The notes under the pieces were generated by a model that made no database searches, was not told where the DNA came from, and saw only the letters and a list, made by a program, of their open reading frames with translations. Position numbers and translations under genes: made by a program. This document shows positions 1 to 9,031 of a stretch of 64,000 nucleotides of DNA, one piece after another. The stretch is taken from assembly GCF_013170705.1 (NCBI RefSeq), contig NZ_CP033334.1, positions 4,503,501 to 4,567,500 of the forward strand. Direction: 5' to 3'. Position 1 is the stretch's first letter, and the number at the start of each line of letters is the position of its first letter. This stretch comes from Mesorhizobium loti (lineage in GTDB: Bacteria; Pseudomonadota; Alphaproteobacteria; Rhizobiales; Rhizobiaceae).

Positions 1-347
1 TATCTGTGCGAGGGCGTTGCCCTGCCATGACGATGATGCAGCGCGTCAGGTCGCCGATGCAGAAGGCAAAAATACCGGCTTTCCGGCAACTGGGATCCTT
101 ATCTGGCATATCGACCGCTTGAGCCAGGTTGCTCCATGGCGGAACTGCGAGCCTTCGCGGCGCTGGAAGACGAGGACGCATGCGGGATGTGTTCGTCCAG
201 GAAGCGATTGTTCGAGTTGCCCAACCCGCTGCGGCGCTCCCGGGACCGGGTCGGCACCGCCGCCTAGCGCGATGCCAGGCACGATGCATGTTGCGCAGTG
301 CGCGCCGCGCCGCTATAGCCCGGACTGGTTTTCCCCGAGGCAAATAT
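1..347. other. 5' edge region with no assigned gene
   Basis: No convincing gene was found in this stretch upstream of gatC. Open frames exist on both strands, but they have no recognisable domain and no good ribosome binding site, and they overlap each other as expected for GC-rich sequence. The promoter of gatC is expected here but cannot be placed with confidence. The leftmost bases could belong to the end or start of a gene outside the window. Confidence 0.5.
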
Positions 348-635
348 ATGTCCGTTGATGTCAAGACAGTGAAGCGCGTGGCGCGTCTCGCCCGCATTGC
401 GGTCAGCGAAGAAGATGCGGAACGCATGACCGGCGAGCTGAACGCCATCCTTGGTTTTGTCGAGCAGCTGAACGAGGTCGATGTGTCCGGCGTCGAGCCG
501 ATGACCTCGGTGACGCCGATGGAGATGAAGAAGCGCCAGGACGTCGTCACCGACGGCAACAAGGCGGCCGACATCGTCGCCAATGCGCCGGCGACCGAAG
601 AGAATTTTTTCCTCGTGCCGAAGGTCGTGGAGTAG
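348..635 (+). CDS. gatC: Asp-tRNA(Asn)/Glu-tRNA(Gln) amidotransferase subunit C
   Basis: This is the small 95-residue subunit of the GatCAB amidotransferase, which converts mischarged Glu-tRNA(Gln) or Asp-tRNA(Asn) to Gln-tRNA or Asn-tRNA in the cytoplasm. GatC stabilises GatA and bridges it to GatB. The N-terminus ([19 protein letters not shown]), the helix with [16 protein letters not shown], and the PMTSVTP and [11 protein letters not shown] segments are typical of the family, and the length is normal. The ATG at 348 is chosen over a far upstream in-frame ATG because it begins exactly at the conserved N-terminus and has a CCGAGG ribosome site 7 nt before it. It is followed by a GNAT gene and gatA, while gatB is not in the window. 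Confidence 0.95.
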   Translation: MSVDVKTVKRVARLARIAVSEEDAERMTGELNAILGFVEQLNEVDVSGVEPMTSVTPMEMKKRQDVVTDGNKAADIVANAPATEENFFLVPKVVE

Positions 636-642
636 GGCGCCG

Positions 643-1098
643 ATGGCAATCGAGATCGCCATCGAGACGCCGCTGCAGGACGATGTGCGCGGGCTGGTCC
701 AGGAACTCAACGAGACCTTGCTCGAACTGACGCCGCCTGAGCATTGCTACCATCTGACGGTCGAGCAGATGGCGGGCCAGGATACGACCGTTTTCATCGC
801 TCGCGACGACGGCATCGCCATCGGTTGTGGGGCGCTGAAACGCCATGGCGACGCTATCGGCGAGGTCAAGCGCATGTACACGAGGCCTTCGCATCGCGGC
901 CGCAAGATCGGCGCCAGGATCGTCGAACGGGTCGAGGCGCTGGCGAGGCAGGAAGGACTGACGCGGCTGGTGCTGGAGACGGGCGATCGCCATCCCGCGG
1001 CCTGGGCCGTCTACGAACGTGCCGGGTTCTCGCGCTGCGGCCCGGTGCTGGATTATCCCGATTCCGAGTGGTCGGTATTTTACGAAAAGAGCCTTTGA
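643..1098 (+). CDS. GNAT family N-acetyltransferase
   Basis: A 151-residue single-domain acetyl-CoA dependent acetyltransferase. The acetyl-CoA binding motif A is visible as [18 protein letters not shown] (about residues 86-103), followed by the motif B region with [14 protein letters not shown] (about 125-138). The substrate cannot be read from the sequence. It starts 7 nt after gatC and its TGA overlaps the gatA ATG (ATGA at 1098), so the three genes look like one transcript with coupled translation. This suggests co-expression with the amidotransferase, but a functional link is only inferred. Confidence 0.85.
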   Translation: MAIEIAIETPLQDDVRGLVQELNETLLELTPPEHCYHLTVEQMAGQDTTVFIARDDGIAIGCGALKRHGDAIGEVKRMYTRPSHRGRKIGARIVERVEALARQEGLTRLVLETGDRHPAAWAVYERAGFSRCGPVLDYPDSEWSVFYEKSL

Positions 1099-2663
1099 TG
1101 AGCGATCTGACCCGACTGACGATTTCGCAGGCCCGCGCCAAGCTGCGCGGCAAGGAAATCACCGCGACCGAGATCACCGAGGCCTATCTCTCGGCAATCG
1201 ATCGCGCCAATCCGGCGCTCAATGCCTACGTCGCGGTGACTGGCGACAAGGCACGCGACATGGCCAAGGCGTCCGATGCCAGGCTGGTCAAGGGCGAGGG
1301 CGGCGCGCTGGAAGGCATTCCGCTGGGGATCAAGGATCTGTTCGGCACCGAAGGCGTTCATACCCAGGCCTGCAGCCATGTACTCGACGGCTTCAAGCCG
1401 CGCTACGAATCAACTGTCACCGCCAATCTGTGGGCCGACGGCGCGGTGATGCTCGGCAAGCTCAACATGGATGAGTTCGCCATGGGTTCGTCCAACGAGA
1501 CATCCTATTATGGCCCGGTCATAAACCCTTGGCGACGTTCGCGCCTCGACACGGTGGTAATGCCGACGACGCATCAGGGCGATGGCGGCTTCGTATCTGC
1601 CGGCGGCACGAAAACCCAGCGCAGCCTGGACAATGCGCAACTGGTGCCGGGCGGCTCTTCCGGTGGTTCGGCGACCGCCGTCTCGGCCTTCCTGTGCGCC
1701 GGCGCCACGGCCACGGACACTGGCGGTTCCATCCGTCAGCCGGCCGCGTTCACCGGAACCGTCGGCATCAAGCCGACCTATGGCCGCTGCTCACGCTGGG
1801 GCATCGTCGCGTTCGCCTCGTCTCTCGACCAGGCCGGACCGATCGCGCGCGACGTGCGCGACGCCGCGATCCTGCTCAGGTCGATGGCCTCCGTCGATCC
1901 GAAGGACACGACCTCGGTCGACCGGCCGGTGCCCGACTATGAGGCGGCGATCGGCAAGCCGATCAAGGGCATGAAGGTCGGCATTCCCAAGGAATACCGC
2001 GTCGACGGCATGCCCGAGGAGATCGAGGCGCTGTGGCAGAAGGGCATTGCCTGGCTCAAGGATGCCGGCGCCGAGATCGTCGACATTTCCCTGCCGCACA
2101 CCAAATACGCGCTGCCGGCCTACTACATCGTGGCGCCCGCGGAAGCTTCATCGAACCTCGCGCGCTATGACGGCGTCCGCTACGGCTTGCGCGTGCCAGG
2201 CAAGAACATTGTCGAGATGTATGAGAAGACCCGCGCTGCCGGTTTCGGCCGTGAGGTCAAGCGCCGTATCATGATCGGCACCTATGTGCTGTCGGCCGGC
2301 TACTATGACGCTTACTATCTGCAGGCTCAGAAGGTCCGCAACCTGATCAAGCGCGACTTCGAAAACGTCTTCGCCGCCGGCGTGGACGTCATCCTGACCC
2401 CGGCGACCCCGTCGGCTGCCTTCGGCATTGCCGACGAGGACATGGCCGCCGACCCGGTCAAGATGTACCTCAACGACATTTTCACGGTCACCGTGAACAT
2501 GGCCGGTCTGCCGGGCATCGCCGTGCCGGCCGGTCTCGATCCCAAGGGCCTGCCACTTGGCCTGCAGCTCATCGGCAGGCCGTTCGAGGAAGAAACGCTG
2601 TTCCAGACCGCCGCCGTCATCGAGCAGGCGGCCGGCACATTCCAGCCGGAAAAGTGGTGGTAA
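1098..2663 (+). CDS. gatA: Asp-tRNA(Asn)/Glu-tRNA(Gln) amidotransferase subunit A
   Basis: This is the amidase subunit (521 residues) that releases ammonia from glutamine for GatB. It belongs to the amidase signature family, and the Ser-cisSer-Lys triad can be placed as K79 (GIKDLF), S187 (PGGSSGGS) and S211 ([12 protein letters not shown]). Compared with the usual roughly 485-residue GatA there is an extra stretch of about 30 residues between NPW (residues 143-145) and LVPGGSS (182-188), just before the catalytic loop; I recall the same insertion in Mesorhizobium GatA. The start is fixed by the 4-nt ATGA overlap with the preceding GNAT gene and by the conserved [14 protein letters not shown]-terminus. 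Confidence 0.96.
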   Translation: MSDLTRLTISQARAKLRGKEITATEITEAYLSAIDRANPALNAYVAVTGDKARDMAKASDARLVKGEGGALEGIPLGIKDLFGTEGVHTQACSHVLDGFKPRYESTVTANLWADGAVMLGKLNMDEFAMGSSNETSYYGPVINPWRRSRLDTVVMPTTHQGDGGFVSAGGTKTQRSLDNAQLVPGGSSGGSATAVSAFLCAGATATDTGGSIRQPAAFTGTVGIKPTYGRCSRWGIVAFASSLDQAGPIARDVRDAAILLRSMASVDPKDTTSVDRPVPDYEAAIGKPIKGMKVGIPKEYRVDGMPEEIEALWQKGIAWLKDAGAEIVDISLPHTKYALPAYYIVAPAEASSNLARYDGVRYGLRVPGKNIVEMYEKTRAAGFGREVKRRIMIGTYVLSAGYYDAYYLQAQKVRNLIKRDFENVFAAGVDVILTPATPSAAFGIADEDMAADPVKMYLNDIFTVTVNMAGLPGIAVPAGLDPKGLPLGLQLIGRPFEEETLFQTAAVIEQAAGTFQPEKWW

Positions 2664-2718
2664 GGGTATCGCTCGTCCAGCGCGTAAAAGGATGCGCCGC
2701 GTCGTGATGGGGTGAGCG

Positions 2719-3516
2719 ATGTTCTTCCTTCTTTCCAAGGTCTTCTGGTTCTTCATCCAGCCGCTCAACCTGACGATCTTCCTGCTTCTGGCGGGGTTGA
2801 TCGCCGCAACGATCGGCCGGCGGCGGCTGGCGGTCACCGGCAGCGTGCTTGGTTTTCTGATCCTTGCGCTCTCGACCTGGACGTCGCTTGGGGCGATGAT
2901 GCTCAACCCGCTGGAAGAACGCTTTCCGCGCCCGCCATTGCCGCAAAAGGTCGACGGCATCATCGTGCTGGGCGGCGGCTTCGAGGGCGCCATCAACTTG
3001 GCGCGTGGCGGCTATGAATTGGGCAGCAGCGGCGACCGCATGGTCGAGACCGCAATCCTCGCCCGACGCTTCCCCGAAGCCAAGGTGGTTGTATCGGGTG
3101 GACACGGCTCGTTTTTCATCGACGCCGAGGGAGACGCCGACACCGCGTCCCGCCTGCTCGTCCCGCTGGGTGTATCGGCCGATCGTCTTGTCCTCGAGGA
3201 CAAGTCCCGCAACACCTACGAAAATGCGGTCTTCAGCCGCAAACTCGTCGAACCGAAGTCGGGCGAGACCTGGCTGCTGGTGACCTCCGCCTTCCACATG
3301 CCAAGGGCCAAGGCGCTGTTCGACAAGGCTGGGTTTCCAACCGTTCCATGGCCGGTCGACTATCACACTTCCGGCAAGGAAGGTGTCGGCTTGTTTCGCG
3401 ACAATCCGATCGATTCCGTGCAGAACACCACCATAGCGCTCCGCGAATGGATCGGGCTTGTCGCCTATTGGCTTTCGGGCCGCATCGATCAGCCGTTTCC
3501 GGCGCCGGGCGGCTGA
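2719..3516 (+). CDS. YdcF/SanA family (DUF218) membrane protein
   Basis: A 265-residue inner-membrane protein. Two hydrophobic segments at about residues 5-35 and 38-62 are followed by a DUF218 domain (GIIVLGGGFEGA, VVSGGHGS, LEDKSRNTYENA, TSAFHMPRAKALF), the pattern of the ElyC/SanA/YdcF group linked in enterobacteria to envelope integrity and cell wall precursor metabolism. The exact reaction is unknown. The ATG at 2719 follows a GGTGAG site. Its last 28 nt overlap the end of the convergent DUF599 gene on the other strand. Confidence 0.85.
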   Translation: MFFLLSKVFWFFIQPLNLTIFLLLAGLIAATIGRRRLAVTGSVLGFLILALSTWTSLGAMMLNPLEERFPRPPLPQKVDGIIVLGGGFEGAINLARGGYELGSSGDRMVETAILARRFPEAKVVVSGGHGSFFIDAEGDADTASRLLVPLGVSADRLVLEDKSRNTYENAVFSRKLVEPKSGETWLLVTSAFHMPRAKALFDKAGFPTVPWPVDYHTSGKEGVGLFRDNPIDSVQNTTIALREWIGLVAYWLSGRIDQPFPAPGG

Positions 3517-4208
3517 CCGATGACGGCGCGCCGCGCCGCCGAGAAGAACTGGCGGCGCACCAGCACGGCCAGCAACAGAAGTGTCGACAGCATAAACACC
3601 ACCGGGTCGACGAACCAGCCGAGATAGCCGATCGAGAAGAACACGCCACGCAGGCCCGAGTTGAAATGCTTGCCGGCCAGCATGTTCATCTGCGCCGCGC
3701 GCCACACCGCCGTTTCGGTGACCGGATTGCGTGAGGCTTCGCCATGCGGGATCGGCACCGCGCCGATCAGGATCGAGCAGTAGTTGAACAGCCGGTAGGC
3801 CCAGCCGAATTTGAAGAAGGAAAAGGCGAGGATCAGCACCAGTCCCAGCACCTTGATCTGGAAGGCCGGGCGCGACGGCGCTCCGCCGAGCGGCAGGTTG
3901 CTCAGCACCTCAAGCACCCGGTCGGACGCGCCAAGCAAGGCAAAGCAGCCGCCGAGCGCGATCAGGGAACTGGAGGCGAAGAAGGCGGTTCCCTGCTGCA
4001 GGCCGCTCATGATGGCGGTGTCGACGATACGGATTTCGCGTTCGGCCATGGTGCGCATCCAGGCTTCGCGTTGTGCATTCATCGCCGTCGTCAGCGACAT
4101 TCGGCTGACCAGCTTGCCGTCGGAGGCGAGCGTGTGCAGCAGCCACGCGATCAGGAAGAACGCCAGCGCCCCGAAATCAGCCATCGAAAGATAGAAGGAA
4201 TCGCCCAT
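3489..4208 (-). CDS. DUF599 family membrane protein
   Basis: A 239-residue integral membrane protein. Hydrophobic segments lie near residues 8-27, 72-95, 118-140 and 195-222. The conserved blocks NAQREAWMRTMAEREIRIVDTA, FFKFGWAYRLFNYCSILIG and HFNSGLRGVFFSIGYLGWF are typical of DUF599. No molecular function is established for the family. The gene is convergent with the YdcF-like gene and overlaps it by 28 nt at the 3' ends, so any terminator must lie within the coding sequences. Confidence 0.88.
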   Translation of the reverse strand: MGDSFYLSMADFGALAFFLIAWLLHTLASDGKLVSRMSLTTAMNAQREAWMRTMAEREIRIVDTAIMSGLQQGTAFFASSSLIALGGCFALLGASDRVLEVLSNLPLGGAPSRPAFQIKVLGLVLILAFSFFKFGWAYRLFNYCSILIGAVPIPHGEASRNPVTETAVWRAAQMNMLAGKHFNSGLRGVFFSIGYLGWFVDPVVFMLSTLLLLAVLVRRQFFSAARRAVIGQPPGAGNG

Positions 4209-4386
4209 GGGCTGAATTTATCACATCCAGCACGGTCGCTTCGATGCGGGCTCACGTGATCGACGGCAATGTCGCTGCCGGAGCAAACAAGGTCGGCAGG
4301 TGCTGCGCCGCGATTGCCAAAAGAGCGGAAACATCCGGGGAATTCCTATATCTGTATGTAGTCCTCGACGTGCCCCAGGAGACAGC

Positions 4387-5790
4387 GTGTTCCTTTCGGT
4401 TTTCGACCTGTTCAAGATCGGCATCGGCCCCTCCAGCTCTCACACGATGGGGCCGATGACTGCCGCGCGGCGGTTTCTCGACGAAGTCGCGGGGGACGAC
4501 TGGCCGCGGCCCGCCGGCGCCAAGGTCGCCCGCATCGGGGCCAGCCTGCATGGCTCGCTCGCCTATACCGGAATCGGCCATGGCAGCGACCGCGCCGTTA
4601 TCCTCGGCCTTGCCGGCCAGACGCCGCAAACGGTCGATCCCGATCAGGCCGACGGCATTGTCGGCCGCATCACCGCCGACAGGGTGATTTCACCGCCCGG
4701 TCACCCGTCCTACAATTTCGACCCGGCCACGGATCTGGTGCTCGACCGCAAGACGCCGCTCACGGGGCACGCCAACGGCATGGCGTTCTATGCCTACGAT
4801 GCCGGCGGCCGTCTGCTTCTCAAGCGCATCTACTATTCGATCGGCGGCGGCTTCGTGGTCTCGGAAGAAGAATTGCAGCGGATGAAGGCCAAGGGGTCGG
4901 TGACGACAGAAGGCAAGAAAGTGCCTTATCCCTTCAAGAACGCGGTCGAGATGCTGAAGATGGCGGCCAAGAGCGGCCTTTCCGTCGCCGAGATGAAGCG
5001 CGTCAACGAGGAGACGCAGATGTCGCGCGAGGAGCTCGATGCCGGCCTCGACGCGATCTGGAGCGCGATGAAGGGCTGCATCGACCGTGGCCTGTCGCAG
5101 GACGGCATCATGCCTGGTGGGCTGAAGGTGCGGCGCCGCGCCCGGCAGCTCCACGACAAGCTGCAGGAACAGTGGCAACAGAACCGGCCAAATCCGCTGC
5201 TTGCCAATGACTGGCTGTCGATCTACGCGATGGCGGTCAACGAGGAGAATGCGGCGGGCGGGCGCGTCGTCACCGCGCCGACCAATGGCGCAGCCGGCAC
5301 GCTGCCGGCGGTGCTTCGCTACTGGCTGCATTTCCATCCCGAGGCCGACCAGCCGAGCATCCGCGACTTCCTGCTGACGGCAGCGGCCGTCGGCGGCATC
5401 ATCAAGACCAATGCGTCGATCTCGGGCGCCGAGGTCGGATGCCAGGGCGAGGTCGGTTCCGCCTCGGCAATGGCAGCGGCCGGCCTGTGCGCGGTCATGG
5501 GCGGTACGCCCATGCAGGTGGAAAATGCGGCCGAAATCGCGCTCGAACATCATCTCGGCATGACCTGCGATCCGGTCGGCGGGCTGGTGCAGGTTCCGTG
5601 CATCGAGCGCAATGCTCTCGGCGCGGTCAAGGCGGTGACCGCCGCCTCATTGGCGATCAAGGGCGACGGCGTTCACTTCGTGCCGCTCGACTCGGCGATC
5701 GAGACGATGCGCCAGACAGGCCTCGACATGAACGAGAAGTACAAAGAAACCAGCCTCGGCGGGCTCGCCGTCAATGTCGTGGAGTGCTGA
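4387..5790 (+). CDS. sdaA: L-serine ammonia-lyase (single-chain, iron-sulfur type)
   Basis: Converts L-serine to pyruvate and ammonia using a [4Fe-4S] cluster. The 467-residue chain has the N-terminal beta domain ([18 protein letters not shown]) and the C-terminal alpha domain with the cluster cysteines C352 (GCQGEVGSA), C394 (MTCDPVGG) and C405 (VPCIERNA), so all expected ligands are present. The start is the GTG at 4387, preceded by AGGAGA with 4 nt spacing. An in-frame GTG at 4300 would add 29 residues without similarity and is rejected. Being alone in its transcription unit suggests a role in serine catabolism rather than in an operon-encoded pathway. Confidence 0.95.
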   Translation: MFLSVFDLFKIGIGPSSSHTMGPMTAARRFLDEVAGDDWPRPAGAKVARIGASLHGSLAYTGIGHGSDRAVILGLAGQTPQTVDPDQADGIVGRITADRVISPPGHPSYNFDPATDLVLDRKTPLTGHANGMAFYAYDAGGRLLLKRIYYSIGGGFVVSEEELQRMKAKGSVTTEGKKVPYPFKNAVEMLKMAAKSGLSVAEMKRVNEETQMSREELDAGLDAIWSAMKGCIDRGLSQDGIMPGGLKVRRRARQLHDKLQEQWQQNRPNPLLANDWLSIYAMAVNEENAAGGRVVTAPTNGAAGTLPAVLRYWLHFHPEADQPSIRDFLLTAAAVGGIIKTNASISGAEVGCQGEVGSASAMAAAGLCAVMGGTPMQVENAAEIALEHHLGMTCDPVGGLVQVPCIERNALGAVKAVTAASLAIKGDGVHFVPLDSAIETMRQTGLDMNEKYKETSLGGLAVNVVEC

Positions 5791-5859
5791 AGGCGCTTGG
5801 CACTGTGGAGAAGTTCGTCAGGCCGTTGACGTGTCGGCGCTCCGGACTAACCTTAGCGA

Positions 5860-6297
5860 ATGGCTCTCAATCTCCTAAAACTGTGCGTCGGCTGCGACAG
5901 CGTCGAGGATCTCGAGGAATGGATCGAGTTCCGTCTCGACGAACGGCGCCGGGCCGGTGAACCGGCCGAACACTGGCACACCACGCGCATGGTGCCGACG
6001 CGCGGCGCCGAGATCACCGATGGCGGTTCACTCTACTGGGTGATCAAGGGCAACGTGCAGTGCCGCCAGCTGATCACTGAAATCCGGCCGTTCACCGACG
6101 ATGAGGGCATCGGCCGCTGCCATTTGATGCTCGATCCGCAAGTCGTGCGCACCGACTGGCAGCCACGGCGGGCTTTCCAGGGCTGGCGCTACCTGAAACC
6201 TTCGGACGCGCCACTCGATCTCGGCAAGGGCAAGGCCGGGCTGGTCGAGATGCCGCCGAAACTCAGACGCGAGCTTGCCGACCTCGGCTTGCTGTAG
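5860..6297 (+). CDS. DUF1489 family protein
   Basis: A 145-residue soluble protein of the DUF1489 family, found mainly in alphaproteobacteria and without a known function. Family features visible are the start MALNLLKLCVGCDSVEDLEEW, the central GGSLYWVIKGNVQCRQ and the C-terminal GWRYLKPSDAP with PPKLRRELADLGLL. No signal peptide or membrane segment is seen. It lies 69 nt after sdaA in the same direction. Confidence 0.9.
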   Translation: MALNLLKLCVGCDSVEDLEEWIEFRLDERRRAGEPAEHWHTTRMVPTRGAEITDGGSLYWVIKGNVQCRQLITEIRPFTDDEGIGRCHLMLDPQVVRTDWQPRRAFQGWRYLKPSDAPLDLGKGKAGLVEMPPKLRRELADLGLL

Positions 6298-6574
6298 ATC
6301 TCCGCGCACAAGCGTTGCCTGTCCGGGCGCTGGCCGTTTCTGGCCCTCAATCTTGCCTCGCACTGGACTTGCAAGCGGAGCCACAACGCCACATCTTGAA
6401 ATTCATGCGCGATCAAAAGCTGTCGAACTCGACGAAAGCCGCGGCGTTCGCCGGGCCGGCCTACATGGCGGCCTCTTCCCGCCCGAGGGAAGGCCATCAT
6501 TCCGGCGCAGAAAAAGTGGTTGATGACATCACGCGGCTGTCCGGGCGGACAGGTTACTCGCGGGGCGGTAGGAA
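6298..6574. other. intergenic stretch, nothing assigned
   Basis: This 277-nt gap between the DUF1489 gene and the J-domain gene has short open frames on both strands (for example 6315-6581 on the plus strand), but none has a recognisable domain. A promoter for the downstream gene is expected, but I cannot place one. Confidence 0.4.
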
Positions 6575-7276
6575 ATGTTAGGCGCAATTATCGTTCTGGT
6601 CGTACTGCTGCTGGTGCTCCTGACCGTAGTCTCGGCCTTCCTTCGGGCCGACCCCGCCCGGCTTGCGAGCGGGACGAGAACACTGGCTCCGGTCCTGCTG
6701 GCGCTGGCGGGCGGCGCGGTGCTTCTGGTCGGTCGAAGCGGAATCGGCGGCGTCATCCTGTTCGGGGCAATCGGCTGGTATGCCGCCATGCACGCGAACC
6801 GACCCAAGGTCAGTTCGGCGTCGGGAAAACGCTCAACGGTGCGGACGGCAGCACTCGAGATGGAGTTGGATCACAATACGGGCGGCCTTGAAGGACTGGT
6901 TCTGGCCGGCCGCCACGACGGCAAGATGCTTGGCGCGATGGGCGTTGCGGAGCTGCAGCATCTCTACCGCGAACTCTCCGGCGATGCGGAGAGTCGCCAA
7001 CTGCTAGAGACGTATCTTGACGGCAGATTTCCCGTCTGGCGCAAAAACACTGAGACGAACGGTGGCGAAGGGCTGGGTGTTGCGCCAGGTCCGGGCTCCA
7101 TGACTAAGGAGGAGGCCTACAAGGTCCTTGGTCTTGAAGCGGGGGCCGCCGCGGCGGATGTCCGCAAGGCGCACCGCCGCCTGATGCAGCGCCTGCACCC
7201 CGATGTCGGCGGCACGTCTTTCCTGGCGGCGCGAATTAACGAAGCCAAGGACGTCTTGCTCTCCAATCACAACTAG
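6575..7276 (+). CDS. membrane-anchored J-domain (DnaJ-like) protein
   Basis: A 233-residue protein with two N-terminal hydrophobic segments (about residues 2-23 and 38-70), a middle region without known domain, and a C-terminal J-domain starting near residue 176 (MTKEEAYKVLGLEAGA). The HPD tripeptide needed to stimulate Hsp70 ATPase is present at H208-P209-D210. A J-domain at the extreme C-terminus after membrane segments resembles DjlA or mitochondrial Tim14/Pam18 co-chaperones, suggesting it recruits DnaK to the inner membrane. The ATG at 6575 has a GTAGGA site just upstream. Confidence 0.85.
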   Translation: MLGAIIVLVVLLLVLLTVVSAFLRADPARLASGTRTLAPVLLALAGGAVLLVGRSGIGGVILFGAIGWYAAMHANRPKVSSASGKRSTVRTAALEMELDHNTGGLEGLVLAGRHDGKMLGAMGVAELQHLYRELSGDAESRQLLETYLDGRFPVWRKNTETNGGEGLGVAPGPGSMTKEEAYKVLGLEAGAAAADVRKAHRRLMQRLHPDVGGTSFLAARINEAKDVLLSNHN

Positions 7277-7323
7277 TTCTCCTTCGACGCAGGAATTTTC
7301 CGGGAGATCGCTTCCACGCCGTC

Positions 7324-8748
7324 CTATTGCTGGACGGCGTAGCACTCGATTTTCTTCTTCTTCAAAGCAGTGCAGGCCTTCCAGGCGGCGTCCTTCGATC
7401 CGAAACCGCCGAAACGGGCGCGGTAATAGGTGACTCCGTCCTTGTCGAAGGCGACGGTGAAGCCGGCGGCATCCGCCAGCACCTTGGGCGCCTGCTTGGT
7501 GGTCTTGTCGAGGAATGCCTGGGCTTCCGACTGTTTAGGCGACGATGCGACCTGGATGGCCCAGCCCGACGGTACCGACGCCGTGTTGACCGGGTCGACA
7601 GCTGGTGTCGGTTCGGCATAGGCGGCCACGACCTGCGCCGTAGCGACCTTGGGGGCAGCGACGATGACGGTCTTTACCTTCTTTGCCGGGGCTACCAGTT
7701 TGGGTGCCTCGGCCTGAGCGGTATCCTCGTCCTCGCTGTCGCCCTGGGCAACGGCTGCGTCGTCGGCGACAGAGGTGTCGTCTTCAGCGACGGCTACCGG
7801 CTTTTCATCCGGGGTCGGCGCGTCGTGCTTGGGCAGGAGAACCTTGGCAAGTGCCTTGATCGGATTGTTGCTGTCAGCCTTGGCAACCAGATCGCCACCA
7901 CCGCGGGTCGATGCCCTCGGCAGATAGGTGTTGATCAGGCTTGCCATCTGGTTGTCGCGGCTGCCGCCCGACGTCCCGCCCATGACAACGGCGACGAGCC
8001 GGCGGTTGCCGTCGGAGACGGACGAGACGAGATTGAAACCGGAGGCACGGGTGTAGCCGGTTTTGATGCCGTCGACGCCCTTAATGCGTCCGAGCAGTCG
8101 GTTATGGCCGTTGATGCGCTGGCGGCCGTAGAGAAAGGAGCGCTGCGAGAAATAGCCATAGTACTGGGGGAAATGCTCCCGCAGTGCGATGCCCAGCGTG
8201 GCCATGTCGCGCGCGGTGGTGAACTGGCCAGGATCAGGCAGGCCGTTGGCGTTGCGGAAGACGGTGCCGTTCATGCCGAGCTGCCGCGCCTTGGCGGTCA
8301 TCATGCGCGCAAAGGTGGCTTCATCACCGCCAAGCATTTCGCCGAGCGCCGTGGCCGAATCATTCGCCGACTTGGTGACAATCGACAGGATCGCGGTCTC
8401 GACCGTTACCGAACCGCCCGGCTTCACGCCGAGTTTCGTCGGCGCCTCGGCGGAGGCATGGGCCGAAAACACCACCGGCGAGTTTTTGCCGATCTTGCCC
8501 TTCGCCATAGCTTCGAAGGTCAGATAGAGCGTCATCATCTTGGTCAGCGACGCCGGATAGCGCCTGCCGTTGGCATCCGCGGAGTACAGCACCTTGCCCG
8601 TCTTGGCGTCCACGACAATGGCCGCCTGGCGCGCGGCCAGCGACGAGGCGACGTCGGCGCAAACGAATGTCATCGCCAAGGCGAGGGCCATGATCGCTTT
8701 GAGGGGGGAGGTGGATTTGGAAACGATGCCCAACAACGCCTGACGCAC
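7324..8748 (-). CDS. D-alanyl-D-alanine carboxypeptidase with SPOR domain
   Basis: A penicillin-binding protein of peptidase family S11 (PBP5/6 type) that trims the terminal D-alanine from peptidoglycan pentapeptides in the periplasm. With the GTG at 8748 as residue 1 there is a signal peptide up to about residue 36, then the three active-site motifs SLTK (S67-K70), SAN (127-129) and KTG (229-231). A low-complexity Ala/Asp/Glu/Lys linker (about 305-385) leads to a C-terminal SPOR domain of about 75 residues (GWAIQVASSPKQSEAQAF to ECYAVQQ), which usually targets proteins to denuded septal glycan, so it probably acts at the division site. The GTG has an AGGGAA site 6 nt upstream. A longer TTG start at 8814 has less support. 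Confidence 0.93.
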   Translation of the reverse strand: MRQALLGIVSKSTSPLKAIMALALAMTFVCADVASSLAARQAAIVVDAKTGKVLYSADANGRRYPASLTKMMTLYLTFEAMAKGKIGKNSPVVFSAHASAEAPTKLGVKPGGSVTVETAILSIVTKSANDSATALGEMLGGDEATFARMMTAKARQLGMNGTVFRNANGLPDPGQFTTARDMATLGIALREHFPQYYGYFSQRSFLYGRQRINGHNRLLGRIKGVDGIKTGYTRASGFNLVSSVSDGNRRLVAVVMGGTSGGSRDNQMASLINTYLPRASTRGGGDLVAKADSNNPIKALAKVLLPKHDAPTPDEKPVAVAEDDTSVADDAAVAQGDSEDEDTAQAEAPKLVAPAKKVKTVIVAAPKVATAQVVAAYAEPTPAVDPVNTASVPSGWAIQVASSPKQSEAQAFLDKTTKQAPKVLADAAGFTVAFDKDGVTYYRARFGGFGSKDAAWKACTALKKKKIECYAVQQ

Positions 8749-8828
8749 TGATATTTCCCTTGAATTCTTCGTTGCGTTGGAGGCGGCAAAGGGTCCTGCC
8801 TCACTTCCAGCCAAGCTAGCGGGGCAGC

Positions 8829-8851
8829 GTTACCAATCCGTTTATGGTAAC
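8829..8851. promoter_or_regulatory. inverted repeat upstream of the carboxypeptidase gene
   Basis: GTTACCA (8829-8835) and TGGTAAC (8845-8851) form a perfect 7-bp inverted repeat with a 9-nt spacer, about 80-100 nt upstream of the carboxypeptidase start. The 16-bp spacing of half-sites is suitable for a dimeric regulator, but I do not recognise the motif. Confidence 0.4.
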
Positions 8852-8943
8852 CGCCGCGTTCACCATTTTCTTCGGGCTTGAAACTCACTTTATTTGATTT
8901 TTAGCCATTGCCTGCGCAGGCAAGCCTCCACGCAGGCCAAATA

Positions 8944-8984
8944 TTGACTTTTGTGCGTCGCACAATATATTGAGTGCATTGCAC
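8944..8984 (+). promoter_or_regulatory. phasin promoter with two TGC-N3-GCA operators
   Basis: A promoter with -35 TTGACT (8944-8949), a 16-nt spacer and -10 TATATT (8966-8971) is overlaid by two palindromes of the form TGC-N3-GCA. The first, TTGTGCGTCGCACAA (8951-8965), fills the spacer; the second, GTGCATTGCAC (8974-8984), lies just after the -10. Their centres are 21 bp apart, about two helical turns. PhaR/AniA repressors of PHA metabolism are known to bind CTGC-N3/4-GCAG-like sites in Paracoccus, so repression by PhaR and release when PHA accumulates is the likely regulation. Confidence 0.65.
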
Positions 8985-9031
8985 AAGGGCGCCCCGAAGA
9001 AGGACGTCTCAACCGTCAAGGGAATCGTGAA

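Noticed and set aside
17..358. 113-codon open frame at the left edge
   Set aside because: It has no ribosome site or known domain and overlaps the gatC start in another frame.
7327..8751. 474-codon plus-strand open frame opposite the carboxypeptidase gene
   Set aside because: It mirrors the minus-strand gene almost exactly and lacks any domain; the minus-strand protein has all penicillin-binding motifs.
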